Shown piece by piece: positions 57,951-64,000 of a DNA stretch of 64,000 nt. Source of the DNA: Geodermatophilus nigrescens (GTDB lineage Bacteria > Actinomycetota > Actinomycetes > Mycobacteriales > Geodermatophilaceae). Location of the stretch: contig NZ_FQVX01000002.1 of assembly GCF_900129495.1 (NCBI RefSeq), forward strand, positions 1,116,001 through 1,180,000, read 5' to 3'. Below the pieces are notes generated by a model, which did no database searches, was not told the DNA's origin, and saw only the letters and a list, made by a program, of their open reading frames with translations. Position 1 is the first letter of the stretch. Each line of letters begins with the position of its first letter. The position numbers and the translations under genes were made by a program.

Positions 57951-58658
57951 TCATGGTGGCACGCCCCTCCCCCGGTCCCGGGCCTCCGGCGGCGCCGGTT
58001 CGCCCGGCCGGGTCGCGCGCGCCACGGCGTCGCGCAGCACGGCGGCCACCTCGCCGGGGTGGGTCTGCGGCGTCATGTGCGCCGCGCCGGGCACCTCGAC
58101 GACCCGCCCGCGCGGCGCCGCGGCGGCCACCCGCGCGGCCCACGCGGCGTCGCACAGCCGGTCCCGGGTGCCGCGGACGACGGTCACCGGCGCGGTCACC
58201 GCGCGCAGCCGGCCGTCGATGCGGTCGGGGCTGCTCTCCCGCCACAGCGCGTGCATCGCCCGCGGCCCGGTGGTCAGCCACTGGGCGAGGATCAGCGGCA
58301 CCTGCCACCAGGGCTCGCGCAGCGCCGTGCGCAGCCACGCGCCCGCCAGCACCGGCGCCCGCCGCAGCCGCGGGTCGGTCGAGGGGCCGAGCAGCACGAC
58401 GGCGGCCACCCGCGGGTCGACGGCGGCCGCGGCGACCACCTGGCAGCCCTGGCTGTGGCCCACGAGGACGACCGGACCCTCGCCGAGGTGCGCCCGCAGC
58501 GCGGCGGCGAGGTCGTCGAGCGGCGGCACAGGTGCAGACCGCCCCATCCCGGGTAGGAGCACGACGTCGGCGGGCGACCGCCGGCGCAGCCGCGACCACG
58601 ACCGCCGGTCCAGCCCGAGCCCCGGGACCAGCACGATCCGGGGGATGACGGCGGGCAC
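57951..58658 (-). CDS. Alpha/beta hydrolase
   Basis: 235 residues from GTG 58658. Begins VPAVIPRIVLVPGLGLDRRSW; elbow VLVGHSQGCQVVA (Ser), VVRGTRDRLCD (Asp) and PGAAHMTPQTH (His). The C-terminus is Arg/Pro-rich and overlaps the ribosome-site region of the ROK gene, four bases away, so they are likely in one transcript. Substrate unknown. Confidence 0.82.
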   Translation of the reverse strand: MPAVIPRIVLVPGLGLDRRSWSRLRRRSPADVVLLPGMGRSAPVPPLDDLAAALRAHLGEGPVVLVGHSQGCQVVAAAAVDPRVAAVVLLGPSTDPRLRRAPVLAGAWLRTALREPWWQVPLILAQWLTTGPRAMHALWRESSPDRIDGRLRAVTAPVTVVRGTRDRLCDAAWAARVAAAAPRGRVVEVPGAAHMTPQTHPGEVAAVLRDAVARATRPGEPAPPEARDRGRGVPP

Positions 58659-58806
58659 CGGCCCGGTTGTACCGGGTGGGACCGGTGGCCGCGAGCGGAC
58701 CGACCGGCGAACAGACCAGCAGGCCGGCGCGGCCGTGACGGGGATCACCGCCCCGACCGGCCCGCCACAGGACAGCGGAGCCCCCGACGGGAGAGGATCA
58801 GTCATC

Positions 58807-60258
58807 ATGACGACATCACCTGCGCCCACCGCCCCCGGCAGCCCCTCGACCGGACGGCCGCGGGTGGTGATCGTCGGATCCGGCTTCGGTGGCCTGTTCG
58901 CCGCCAAGGCGCTGCGCAACGCCGACGTCGACGTCACCGTCATCGGCAAGACCAGCCACCACCTGTTCCAGCCGCTGCTCTACCAGGTGGCCACCGGGAT
59001 CCTGTCCGAGGGCGAGATCGCGCCGGCCACCCGCGAGGTGCTGCGCCACCAGAAGAACGCTCGGGTGGTGCTCGGTGAGGTCGTGGACATCGACGTCGAC
59101 GCGCGCACGGTCACCTCGACGATCCTCGGCCGCACCACGGTCCACCCCTACGACGAGCTCGTGGTCGCCGCCGGCGCCGGGCAGTCCTACTTCGGCAACG
59201 ACCGCTTCGCCGAGTTCGCCCCCGGCATGAAGAGCGTCGACGACGCCCTCGAGCTGCGCGGCCGCATCTTCGGCGCCTTCGAGCTGGCCGAGCTCGCCAC
59301 CGACCCGGCCGAGGTCGACCGGCTGATGACGTTCGTCGTCGTCGGCGCCGGCCCGACCGGCGTGGAGATGGCCGGCCAGATCGCCGAGCTCGCGCACCGC
59401 ACGCTGCGCCGCGACTTCCGCAACATCGACCCGCAGCGGGCCCGCATCATCCTGCTCGACGGCGCGCCGCAGGTGCTGCCGCCGTTCGGGCCGAAGCTCG
59501 GCGAGAAGGCCCGCCGGCACCTCAACGAGATCGGCGTCGAGGTCCAGCTCGGCGCCCTGGTCACCGACCTCGACGCCGACGGCCTGACCGTCAAGGACTC
59601 CGACGGCCAGCTGCGCCGCATCAGCGCCGCCACCAAGGTGTGGGCCGCCGGCGTGCAGGCCTCCCCGCTCGGCCGGCTGCTCGGCGACGCCACCGGCGCC
59701 GAGGTCGACCGCGCCGGCCGCATCTCGGTGCAGCCGGACCTCACGCTGCCGGGCCACCCGGAGATCCACGTCGTCGGCGACATGGCCAACCACCCCGACA
59801 AGCTGCCCGGCGTCGCCCAGGTGGCCATCCAGGGCGGGCGCTACGCCGCCGACGCCATCAAGCGGCGGGTGACCGGCCGCGGGCCCAAGCCGCCGTTCAA
59901 GTACCACGACAAGGGCAACATGGCGACGATCTCGCGGTTCTCCGCGGTCGCCGACATCAAGAACATGAAGTTCGAGGGCTTCATCGCCTGGGTGATCTGG
60001 CTGGTGGTGCACCTCTTCTACATCATCGGCTTCAAGAGCCGGGTCACCACGGTGCTGCACTGGATGGTCAGCTTCCTGGGCCGCGGCCGCTCCCAGCGGG
60101 TGGCCACCCAGCAGCAGGTCTACGGGCGCCTCGCGCTGGAGAAGCTCGGTGAGGGGTTCGCGACGTCGAAGACCGGCGGGCCCAAGGACCACCCCCAGAC
60201 CCCCGACGACGTCAACCCCGAGCAGCAGCACGACCTGGTCGGGCGCCGCACCGCCTGA
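58807..60258 (+). CDS. ndh: Type II NADH dehydrogenase (NDH-2)
   Basis: 483 residues from ATG 58807 with GGAGAGGA about ten bases upstream. FAD loop VVIVGSGFGGLFAAKAL (~20), SHHLFQPLLYQVATGIL, NAD loop FVVVGAGPTGVEMAGQ (~178), VVGDMANHPDKLPGVAQVAI and a C-terminal amphipathic/membrane segment FIAWVIWLVVHLFYIIGF (~392), normal for NDH-2. It feeds electrons from NADH to menaquinone without pumping protons. The stop lies in the first unit of a 14-base tandem array. Confidence 0.95.
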   Translation: MTTSPAPTAPGSPSTGRPRVVIVGSGFGGLFAAKALRNADVDVTVIGKTSHHLFQPLLYQVATGILSEGEIAPATREVLRHQKNARVVLGEVVDIDVDARTVTSTILGRTTVHPYDELVVAAGAGQSYFGNDRFAEFAPGMKSVDDALELRGRIFGAFELAELATDPAEVDRLMTFVVVGAGPTGVEMAGQIAELAHRTLRRDFRNIDPQRARIILLDGAPQVLPPFGPKLGEKARRHLNEIGVEVQLGALVTDLDADGLTVKDSDGQLRRISAATKVWAAGVQASPLGRLLGDATGAEVDRAGRISVQPDLTLPGHPEIHVVGDMANHPDKLPGVAQVAIQGGRYAADAIKRRVTGRGPKPPFKYHDKGNMATISRFSAVADIKNMKFEGFIAWVIWLVVHLFYIIGFKSRVTTVLHWMVSFLGRGRSQRVATQQQVYGRLALEKLGEGFATSKTGGPKDHPQTPDDVNPEQQHDLVGRRTA

Positions 60259-60316
60259 TCCGCACCGCCTGATCCGCACCGCCTGATCCGCACGACCTGA
60301 TCCGCACGACCTGATC
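60247..60316. repeat. 14-base tandem array spanning the ndh stop codon
   Basis: Five units of CGCACCGCCTGATC or CGCACGACCTGATC start at 60247, 60261, 60275, 60289 and 60303. Each carries TGA; the first one (60256-60258) ends the ndh gene, and as 14 is not divisible by three the others place TGA in all three frames. Confidence 0.92.
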
Positions 60317-60325
60317 CACTCCGCC

Positions 60326-60371
60326 GACGCACGCCGGCCCCGGACCCCGTGGTCCGGGGCCGGCGTGCGTC
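60326..60371 (+). terminator. Terminator after ndh
   Basis: A perfect 21-base stem (60326-60346 with 60351-60371) around a four-base loop CCGT. The strongest hairpin in the window, with no U-tract. Confidence 0.85.
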
Positions 60372-60480
60372 CGGGCCACGAGCGGTGGGGGCACCGGCTC
60401 GCGCGGGCCGAGCCGGGGTGGGGGAGAGTGCGGGTGCCGGGGAGGAGTCCCGGCCGGACCCCCGCCCCTGCGAGGCACCC

Positions 60481-61818
60481 ATGCCGACGACGTCCCGCGG
60501 CCGGAGCAGTGCCGAGAGCTCGCGCGCACCCCTGTGGGTGTGGCCGGCCACCGCCGGGCTGGTCGCCGCCGTGGCCGGGTGGTTGCTCGGCGAGGTCGAG
60601 CCGCGCTCCGGGCTCCTGGCCGGACTGTGGCCGAGCGACAGCAGCGCCGCCGGGTCGCTCCTGCAGGTGGTGGCCACCGGCGCGGTCACCATCACCACGC
60701 TCACGCTGAGCCTCACCGTCGTCGCGCTGCAGCTGGCGTCCTCGCAGTTCTCCCCCCGCCTGCTGCGGGACTTCGTCCGCGACCGGGTGACGAAGACGGT
60801 CCTCGCCGTGTTCGCCGCGACGTTCACCTTCGCCCTGGCCGGCCTCCGGGGGATCGACCAGGCCGAACCGGTGCCGACCCTCGTCTGCCTGGTCGCCGCG
60901 CTGCTGGGCCTGGCCTCCTTCGGTGCGCTGCTGGCCTTCGTCACGCACATCGCCCGCATGCTGCGGGTCGACTCGATGATGGTCCGCGTCCACGACGAGA
61001 CCGACACGGCGATCCGGGTGTTCTACCGGGACTACGGCGACCGTTCCGCTCGCTCCCCCGACGAGCTGGACACGGGCCGGGCCCGCGGGACACCCGTCCG
61101 GGCGACCCGCAGCGGCTTCGTGCGCGTCACCGACGCCGAGCACGCGGTGCGCGCCGCCCAGGCGCAGGACGCCGTCGTGCGCATCGAGGTCCGCCCCGGC
61201 GACCACGTCGTCCAGGGGTCCCCGATCGCCACGGTGTGGGCGGCGGGAGGCACGGCGGCGGACCGCGTCGCCGACGCCGTCCGCGAGGCGGTGCACCTGT
61301 CCGCGGAGCGCACCATCGACCAGGACGCCGGCTTCGGGTTCCGCCAGCTGGAGGACATCGCGATCAAGGCCATGTCGCCGGCGGTCAACGACCCGACGAC
61401 GGCCGCGACCGCCGTCGGCCACATGGCCGACCTGCTGGTGCGACTCACCGGACGCCACCTCGGCGCGACGCTGCACGAGGACGCCGAGGGCGTCGGCCGC
61501 GTCGTCGTCCCCGACCGGGACCTGCGCTACTACCTGGACCTCGCCTGCGGCCAGCTCCGCCGGTTCAGCGCCGGGGAGCCGACGGTGCTGGTCGCCCTCC
61601 TCCGGATGCTGCGCGACGTGGCCGTCGTCTGCCGGGACGACGAGCAGCGCACGGCGGTCGCCCGCGCCGCGGACGAGGTCTGCGGCCAGCTCGCCCACCA
61701 GCCGCTGGAGCAGGACGCCGACGGGGTCCGCGACCTGCGGATGCGGGTCGACCTCGCCCTGGCGGGCCGGCTCGAGGACGCCTTCGCCGACCGCGCGGGC
61801 GAGACCCGCTCGATCTGA
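60481..61818 (+). CDS. DUF2254 membrane protein
   Basis: 445 residues from ATG 60481 with CGAGG upstream. Four N-terminal membrane helices (LWVWPATAGLVAAVAGWLL, AGSLLQVVATGAVTITTLTL, TVLAVFAATFTFALAGL, LVCLVAALLGLASFGALLAF) precede a long cytoplasmic part with ATRSGFVRVTD, VVRIEVRPGDHVVQGSP and DIAIKAMSPAVNDPTTA. The last is the DUF2254 hallmark. Function unknown. Confidence 0.92.
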   Translation: MPTTSRGRSSAESSRAPLWVWPATAGLVAAVAGWLLGEVEPRSGLLAGLWPSDSSAAGSLLQVVATGAVTITTLTLSLTVVALQLASSQFSPRLLRDFVRDRVTKTVLAVFAATFTFALAGLRGIDQAEPVPTLVCLVAALLGLASFGALLAFVTHIARMLRVDSMMVRVHDETDTAIRVFYRDYGDRSARSPDELDTGRARGTPVRATRSGFVRVTDAEHAVRAAQAQDAVVRIEVRPGDHVVQGSPIATVWAAGGTAADRVADAVREAVHLSAERTIDQDAGFGFRQLEDIAIKAMSPAVNDPTTAATAVGHMADLLVRLTGRHLGATLHEDAEGVGRVVVPDRDLRYYLDLACGQLRRFSAGEPTVLVALLRMLRDVAVVCRDDEQRTAVARAADEVCGQLAHQPLEQDADGVRDLRMRVDLALAGRLEDAFADRAGETRSI

Positions 61819-61822
61819 GCGG

Positions 61823-62491
61823 TCAGTTCCCGAGCCAGGTGCCGAGCGCGGCGGTCACCAGGTCCGGCGTCACCACGTGACCGCCGGCGAACTCGTCGTA
61901 GGTGACGTCGTAGCCGGCGGCCGACAGCGCGTGCGACACCCGCCGGCCGCACCGCTCGACCGGCAGCACGCGGTCGGCGGTGCCGTGGGCGATCCACACC
62001 CGCGGCCGCCCCGTGCGGCCCGGCGGCGCCGCGAAGCCGGGCGAGAAGGCGAGCAGCGCCTCGAACAGGTCGCCGTTCGCCAGGCCCAGCGACAGCGCGT
62101 ACGAGGCGCCGTCGGAGAACCCGCCCAGCGCCAGCCGGGACACCGGCAGCCGCCCGGCGACGGCGTCGAGCGCGGCGTCGAGGACGGCGACGTCGCGGCC
62201 GAGCCCGCCGGCGATCAGGTCCCAGGTGGTCGCCACCGAGGAGGTGGCGAGCACCGCCACCCCGCGAGCCGCGGCGACGTCCCCGACCGCGGCCAGCGAC
62301 TGCACGGCGTCCCCGCCGGCGCCGTGGCAGAACACCAGCAGCGGGCGCGGCCCGGTGCCCTCGGGTAGCCGGACCAGCGCCTCGGCGTCCCCGCCGAGGT
62401 CGAGGCGGGTGACGCCGGCCGGCAGCGGCGGGCCGGCCGGACCGGCGCCGGGCCGGCTGTCGAGGCGGCCCTGCGCCGCGGGCCGCGTCAC
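61823..62491 (-). CDS. Phospholipase/carboxylesterase-type alpha/beta hydrolase
   Basis: 222 residues from GTG 62491. LLVFCHGAGGDAVQSLA, the elbow LALGGFSDGASYALSLG (Ser), AHGTADRVLPVERCG (Asp) and FAGGHVVTPDLV (His) match the phospholipase/carboxylesterase group. Its start overlaps the erythromycin-esterase stop by GTGA, so it is translated with it. Confidence 0.85.
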   Translation of the reverse strand: MTRPAAQGRLDSRPGAGPAGPPLPAGVTRLDLGGDAEALVRLPEGTGPRPLLVFCHGAGGDAVQSLAAVGDVAAARGVAVLATSSVATTWDLIAGGLGRDVAVLDAALDAVAGRLPVSRLALGGFSDGASYALSLGLANGDLFEALLAFSPGFAAPPGRTGRPRVWIAHGTADRVLPVERCGRRVSHALSAAGYDVTYDEFAGGHVVTPDLVTAALGTWLGN

Positions 62492-63783
62492 TCCGGGTGC
62501 CCCGGCGGGGGCACGTGCTCGTCCGGGCGCTCGAGGTGCAGCGGCTGCAGCGGCGTCGTGTCCTCGAGGTGGAGCAGGGCGTCGTACCGGTCGCCGGTCA
62601 CCGTGGGCACGTAGTTGCCCCACCGCTCCCGCTCGGGCCGGTAGACGACGCCGATCGCCCGGTGCCCGAGCCGCCGGTCCAGCCAGGCCGGCCGGTCGCC
62701 GCGCGGGACCACGACCAGCGCGTCCCGGCCGACCTCCTCGTGCAACAGCGCCTCCAGGCTGCCCTCCCGCGCCGCGGGCACGGCCATCCGCTCCATCTGC
62801 GCGCCCCACTCCCGCCCGGCGACCACGCCGCCGCGGTGGCCGGCGAACCCGACCAGGACGACGTCCCCCGTGCCGTACCGCTCGCGCAGCAGCTGCCCGA
62901 CGTTCGTCATGCCGGCGTCGGCCATGTCGGTGGCCCGCGCGTCGCCGACGTGCGTGTTGTGCTCCCAGACCACCGCCTTGGTGCCGGTGTGCCCGAGCAG
63001 CCGGTCGAGGGTGTCGGCCATGTGCTCGTCGCGGACGTTCCAGGACTCCGCCGAGCTGCCGACCATCGCCCGGTAGTAGCGCTCGGCGCCGACGACCACC
63101 GCGGCGTTCTGCTCGGCGGCGAAGCGGTCGTCGCGGTCGTCGGGGTCCCCGGGGCCGTCGTCGGCGGCGCGCCGCTCGCACAGCCGGCGGAGCAGCTCGA
63201 CGACGGTCTCCTCGCAGGTGCTGGGCGCGAACCGGGTGGCGAAGGCGTACTCGGCGCCGTCCTCCCCGAACGGCTCGAAGCAGTGCAGCGCCCGCCGGGC
63301 GGCGGCCACGTGGCCGGGCTCGTGCTCCTCCAGCCAGGCCAGCAGCTCGTGCATGGAGTCCCACAGGCTGTAGACGTCGAGCCCGGCGAAGGCGACCCGC
63401 TCCGGCTCCGGGCGCCCGGCGTTGACCCCGCGCAGCCACCGGGTGAAGTCGACGACGTCGTCGTTGGCCCACATCCAGGTCGGCCACCGGTCGATGGCGT
63501 CCAGGGCGTCCCGCGGGTCGGCGGCCCCGCCCGGTCGCAGCCGCACGCTGCGGTCCACCCGGCGGCAGTCGGGCCAGTCGCCCTCGACGGCCACCAGCCC
63601 GAAGCCGCGCTCCTCCACCAGCCGGCGCGTGAGCGCCGACCGCCAGGCGTAGTACTCGTGCGTGCCGTGGCTGGCCTCGCCGACGGCCACGACGCGCGCG
63701 TCGCCGATCCGGTCGAGCAGCGGGTCCAGGTCGGCGGGGTCGCGCAGGGGCAGCGCGAGCCGCCGGACGTCGTCGGGGTCCAT
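62488..63783 (-). CDS. Erythromycin esterase family protein
   Basis: 431 residues from ATG 63783 with GGGAGGG upstream. Motifs: VVAVGEASHGTHEYYAWR (acidic/His pair of the active site), VAVEGDWPDCRRVDR, AGLDVYSLWDSMHELL and VVWEHNTHVGDARATDM with the key His. Length and order fit the family, of which only a few members open macrolide rings; others are unassigned. Coupled at both ends: TGATG with the ligase gene upstream and GTGA with the esterase downstream. Confidence 0.9.
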   Translation of the reverse strand: MDPDDVRRLALPLRDPADLDPLLDRIGDARVVAVGEASHGTHEYYAWRSALTRRLVEERGFGLVAVEGDWPDCRRVDRSVRLRPGGAADPRDALDAIDRWPTWMWANDDVVDFTRWLRGVNAGRPEPERVAFAGLDVYSLWDSMHELLAWLEEHEPGHVAAARRALHCFEPFGEDGAEYAFATRFAPSTCEETVVELLRRLCERRAADDGPGDPDDRDDRFAAEQNAAVVVGAERYYRAMVGSSAESWNVRDEHMADTLDRLLGHTGTKAVVWEHNTHVGDARATDMADAGMTNVGQLLRERYGTGDVVLVGFAGHRGGVVAGREWGAQMERMAVPAAREGSLEALLHEEVGRDALVVVPRGDRPAWLDRRLGHRAIGVVYRPERERWGNYVPTVTGDRYDALLHLEDTTPLQPLHLERPDEHVPPPGHPE

Positions 63784-64000
63784 CAGGCCCTCCCGGCCGC
63801 CCCCTCGCGGACGACCCACTCCGCGACCGCCCGGCGGTCGCCCGTGCGCAGCCAGGTGCTCCGCTGCCGCGCCGCCGAGGTACCCCGCCCGAGCAGGTCC
63901 TGCACCAGGGCGGTGACCTCGTCCCACTCCCCGGCGTCGGCGAGGTCGGCCTCCAGCTCACCCAGCAGCCCCCCGACGGCGGCCCGGGCGTCGACCAGCT
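63783..64000 (-). CDS. C-terminal end of a YbdK-type carboxylate-amine ligase (partial)
   Basis: 72 codons are visible; the gene continues beyond the window. The piece LADAGEWDEVTALVQDLL, then GRGTSAARQRSTW, matches the C-terminal helices of the YbdK-type glutamate-cysteine-ligase relatives. TGA overlaps the ATG of the erythromycin-esterase gene by one base. In mycothiol-making bacteria such ligases may make ergothioneine-related or unknown gamma-glutamyl products. Confidence 0.75.
   Translation of the reverse strand, partial: LVDARAAVGGLLGELEADLADAGEWDEVTALVQDLLGRGTSAARQRSTWLRTGDRRAVAEWVVREGAAGRA

Noticed and set aside
58816-61698. 960-residue open frame on the minus strand
   Set aside because: Antisense to ndh and the DUF2254 gene, both of which have full family motifs.
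62488-63783. Macrolide resistance gene
   Set aside because: Family match only; the gene context (ligase, esterase) does not suggest a resistance unit.

Overview
This 64-kb window is one chromosome segment of a very GC-rich actinobacterium. Codon third positions are almost all G or C, many genes start with GTG, 4-base GTGA or ATGA gene overlaps are common, and several starts look leaderless. The mix of genes (RsbQ/RsbP stress module, DUF1206 and DUF2254 membrane proteins, HelD-type helicase, class-152 P450, mycothiol-era thiol enzymes) and the protein sequences I recognise fit Geodermatophilaceae (Blastococcus, Geodermatophilus, Modestobacter). That placement is inference; there is no rRNA gene here to settle it. 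I see no tRNA, rRNA, CRISPR array, transposase or prophage.

Layout. 1-11.4 kb: the 3' end of a secreted protein, a lipoprotein, two DUF6308-like genes, a GH15 glucoamylase/trehalase-type enzyme, a DUF1810 protein, a Xi-class quinone reductase, small glycine-rich membrane proteins and a 717-residue Val/Pro repeat protein. 11.4-17.8 kb: alanyl-tRNA editing protein, class I amidotransferase, AlkA-type glycosylase, tandem ABM-like protein, methyltransferase and a coupled acyl-CoA dehydrogenase pair. 17.9-25.9 kb: an RsbQ-RsbP-type stress operon, zinc-ribbon peptide, acidic secreted protein, hydrolase and HelD-like RNA polymerase motor. 25.9-32.4 kb: CYP152-type P450, a SIR2 protein with a macro-like N-terminus, a Cys-tailed membrane protein and three DUF1206 paralogs. 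32.4-42.4 kb: FabG-type reductase and thiolase, a STAS protein, small proteins, a 1002-residue Hsp90-like ATPase and an aldehyde dehydrogenase/GMC oxidoreductase operon. 42.4-50.2 kb: a DUF559 endonuclease-like gene between inverted pairs of a 22-bp repeat, an MFS transporter, an AraC-type regulator, a DEAD-box helicase, a DoxX-like protein and a small regulated hydrolase locus. 50.3-57.9 kb: a sugar ABC transporter operon with an isomerase, a Gfo/Idh/MocA oxidoreductase and a ROK repressor. 58-64 kb: NDH-2, DUF2254 protein, and an esterase/erythromycin-esterase/carboxylate-amine-ligase operon cut by the window end.

How the genes work together. The clearest functional units are: the RsbQ hydrolase translated just ahead of a PAS-GAF-GAF-PP2C phosphatase (environment sensing for a partner-switch sigma factor, possibly with the STAS protein at 34.6-35.0 kb); the sugar uptake and oxidation operon at 50.3-57.9 kb; the alcohol-to-acid oxidation pair at 39.2-42.4 kb; and the thiolase-reductase pair at 32.4-34.5 kb, which matches acetoacetyl-CoA/3-hydroxyacyl-CoA chemistry.

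The least ordinary signals are repeats and one lone effector-like gene. Three unrelated palindromic repeat types occur between genes (about 3.9 kb; 6.9 and 25.8 kb; five copies at 42.4-45.9 kb). Four genes end inside short tandem arrays whose units carry the stop codon (P450, SIR2, RsbP-like, NDH-2). The SIR2 gene keeps its NAD-binding and catalytic motifs and has no obvious partner gene, so it is the best candidate here for an undescribed defence or NAD-signalling system.
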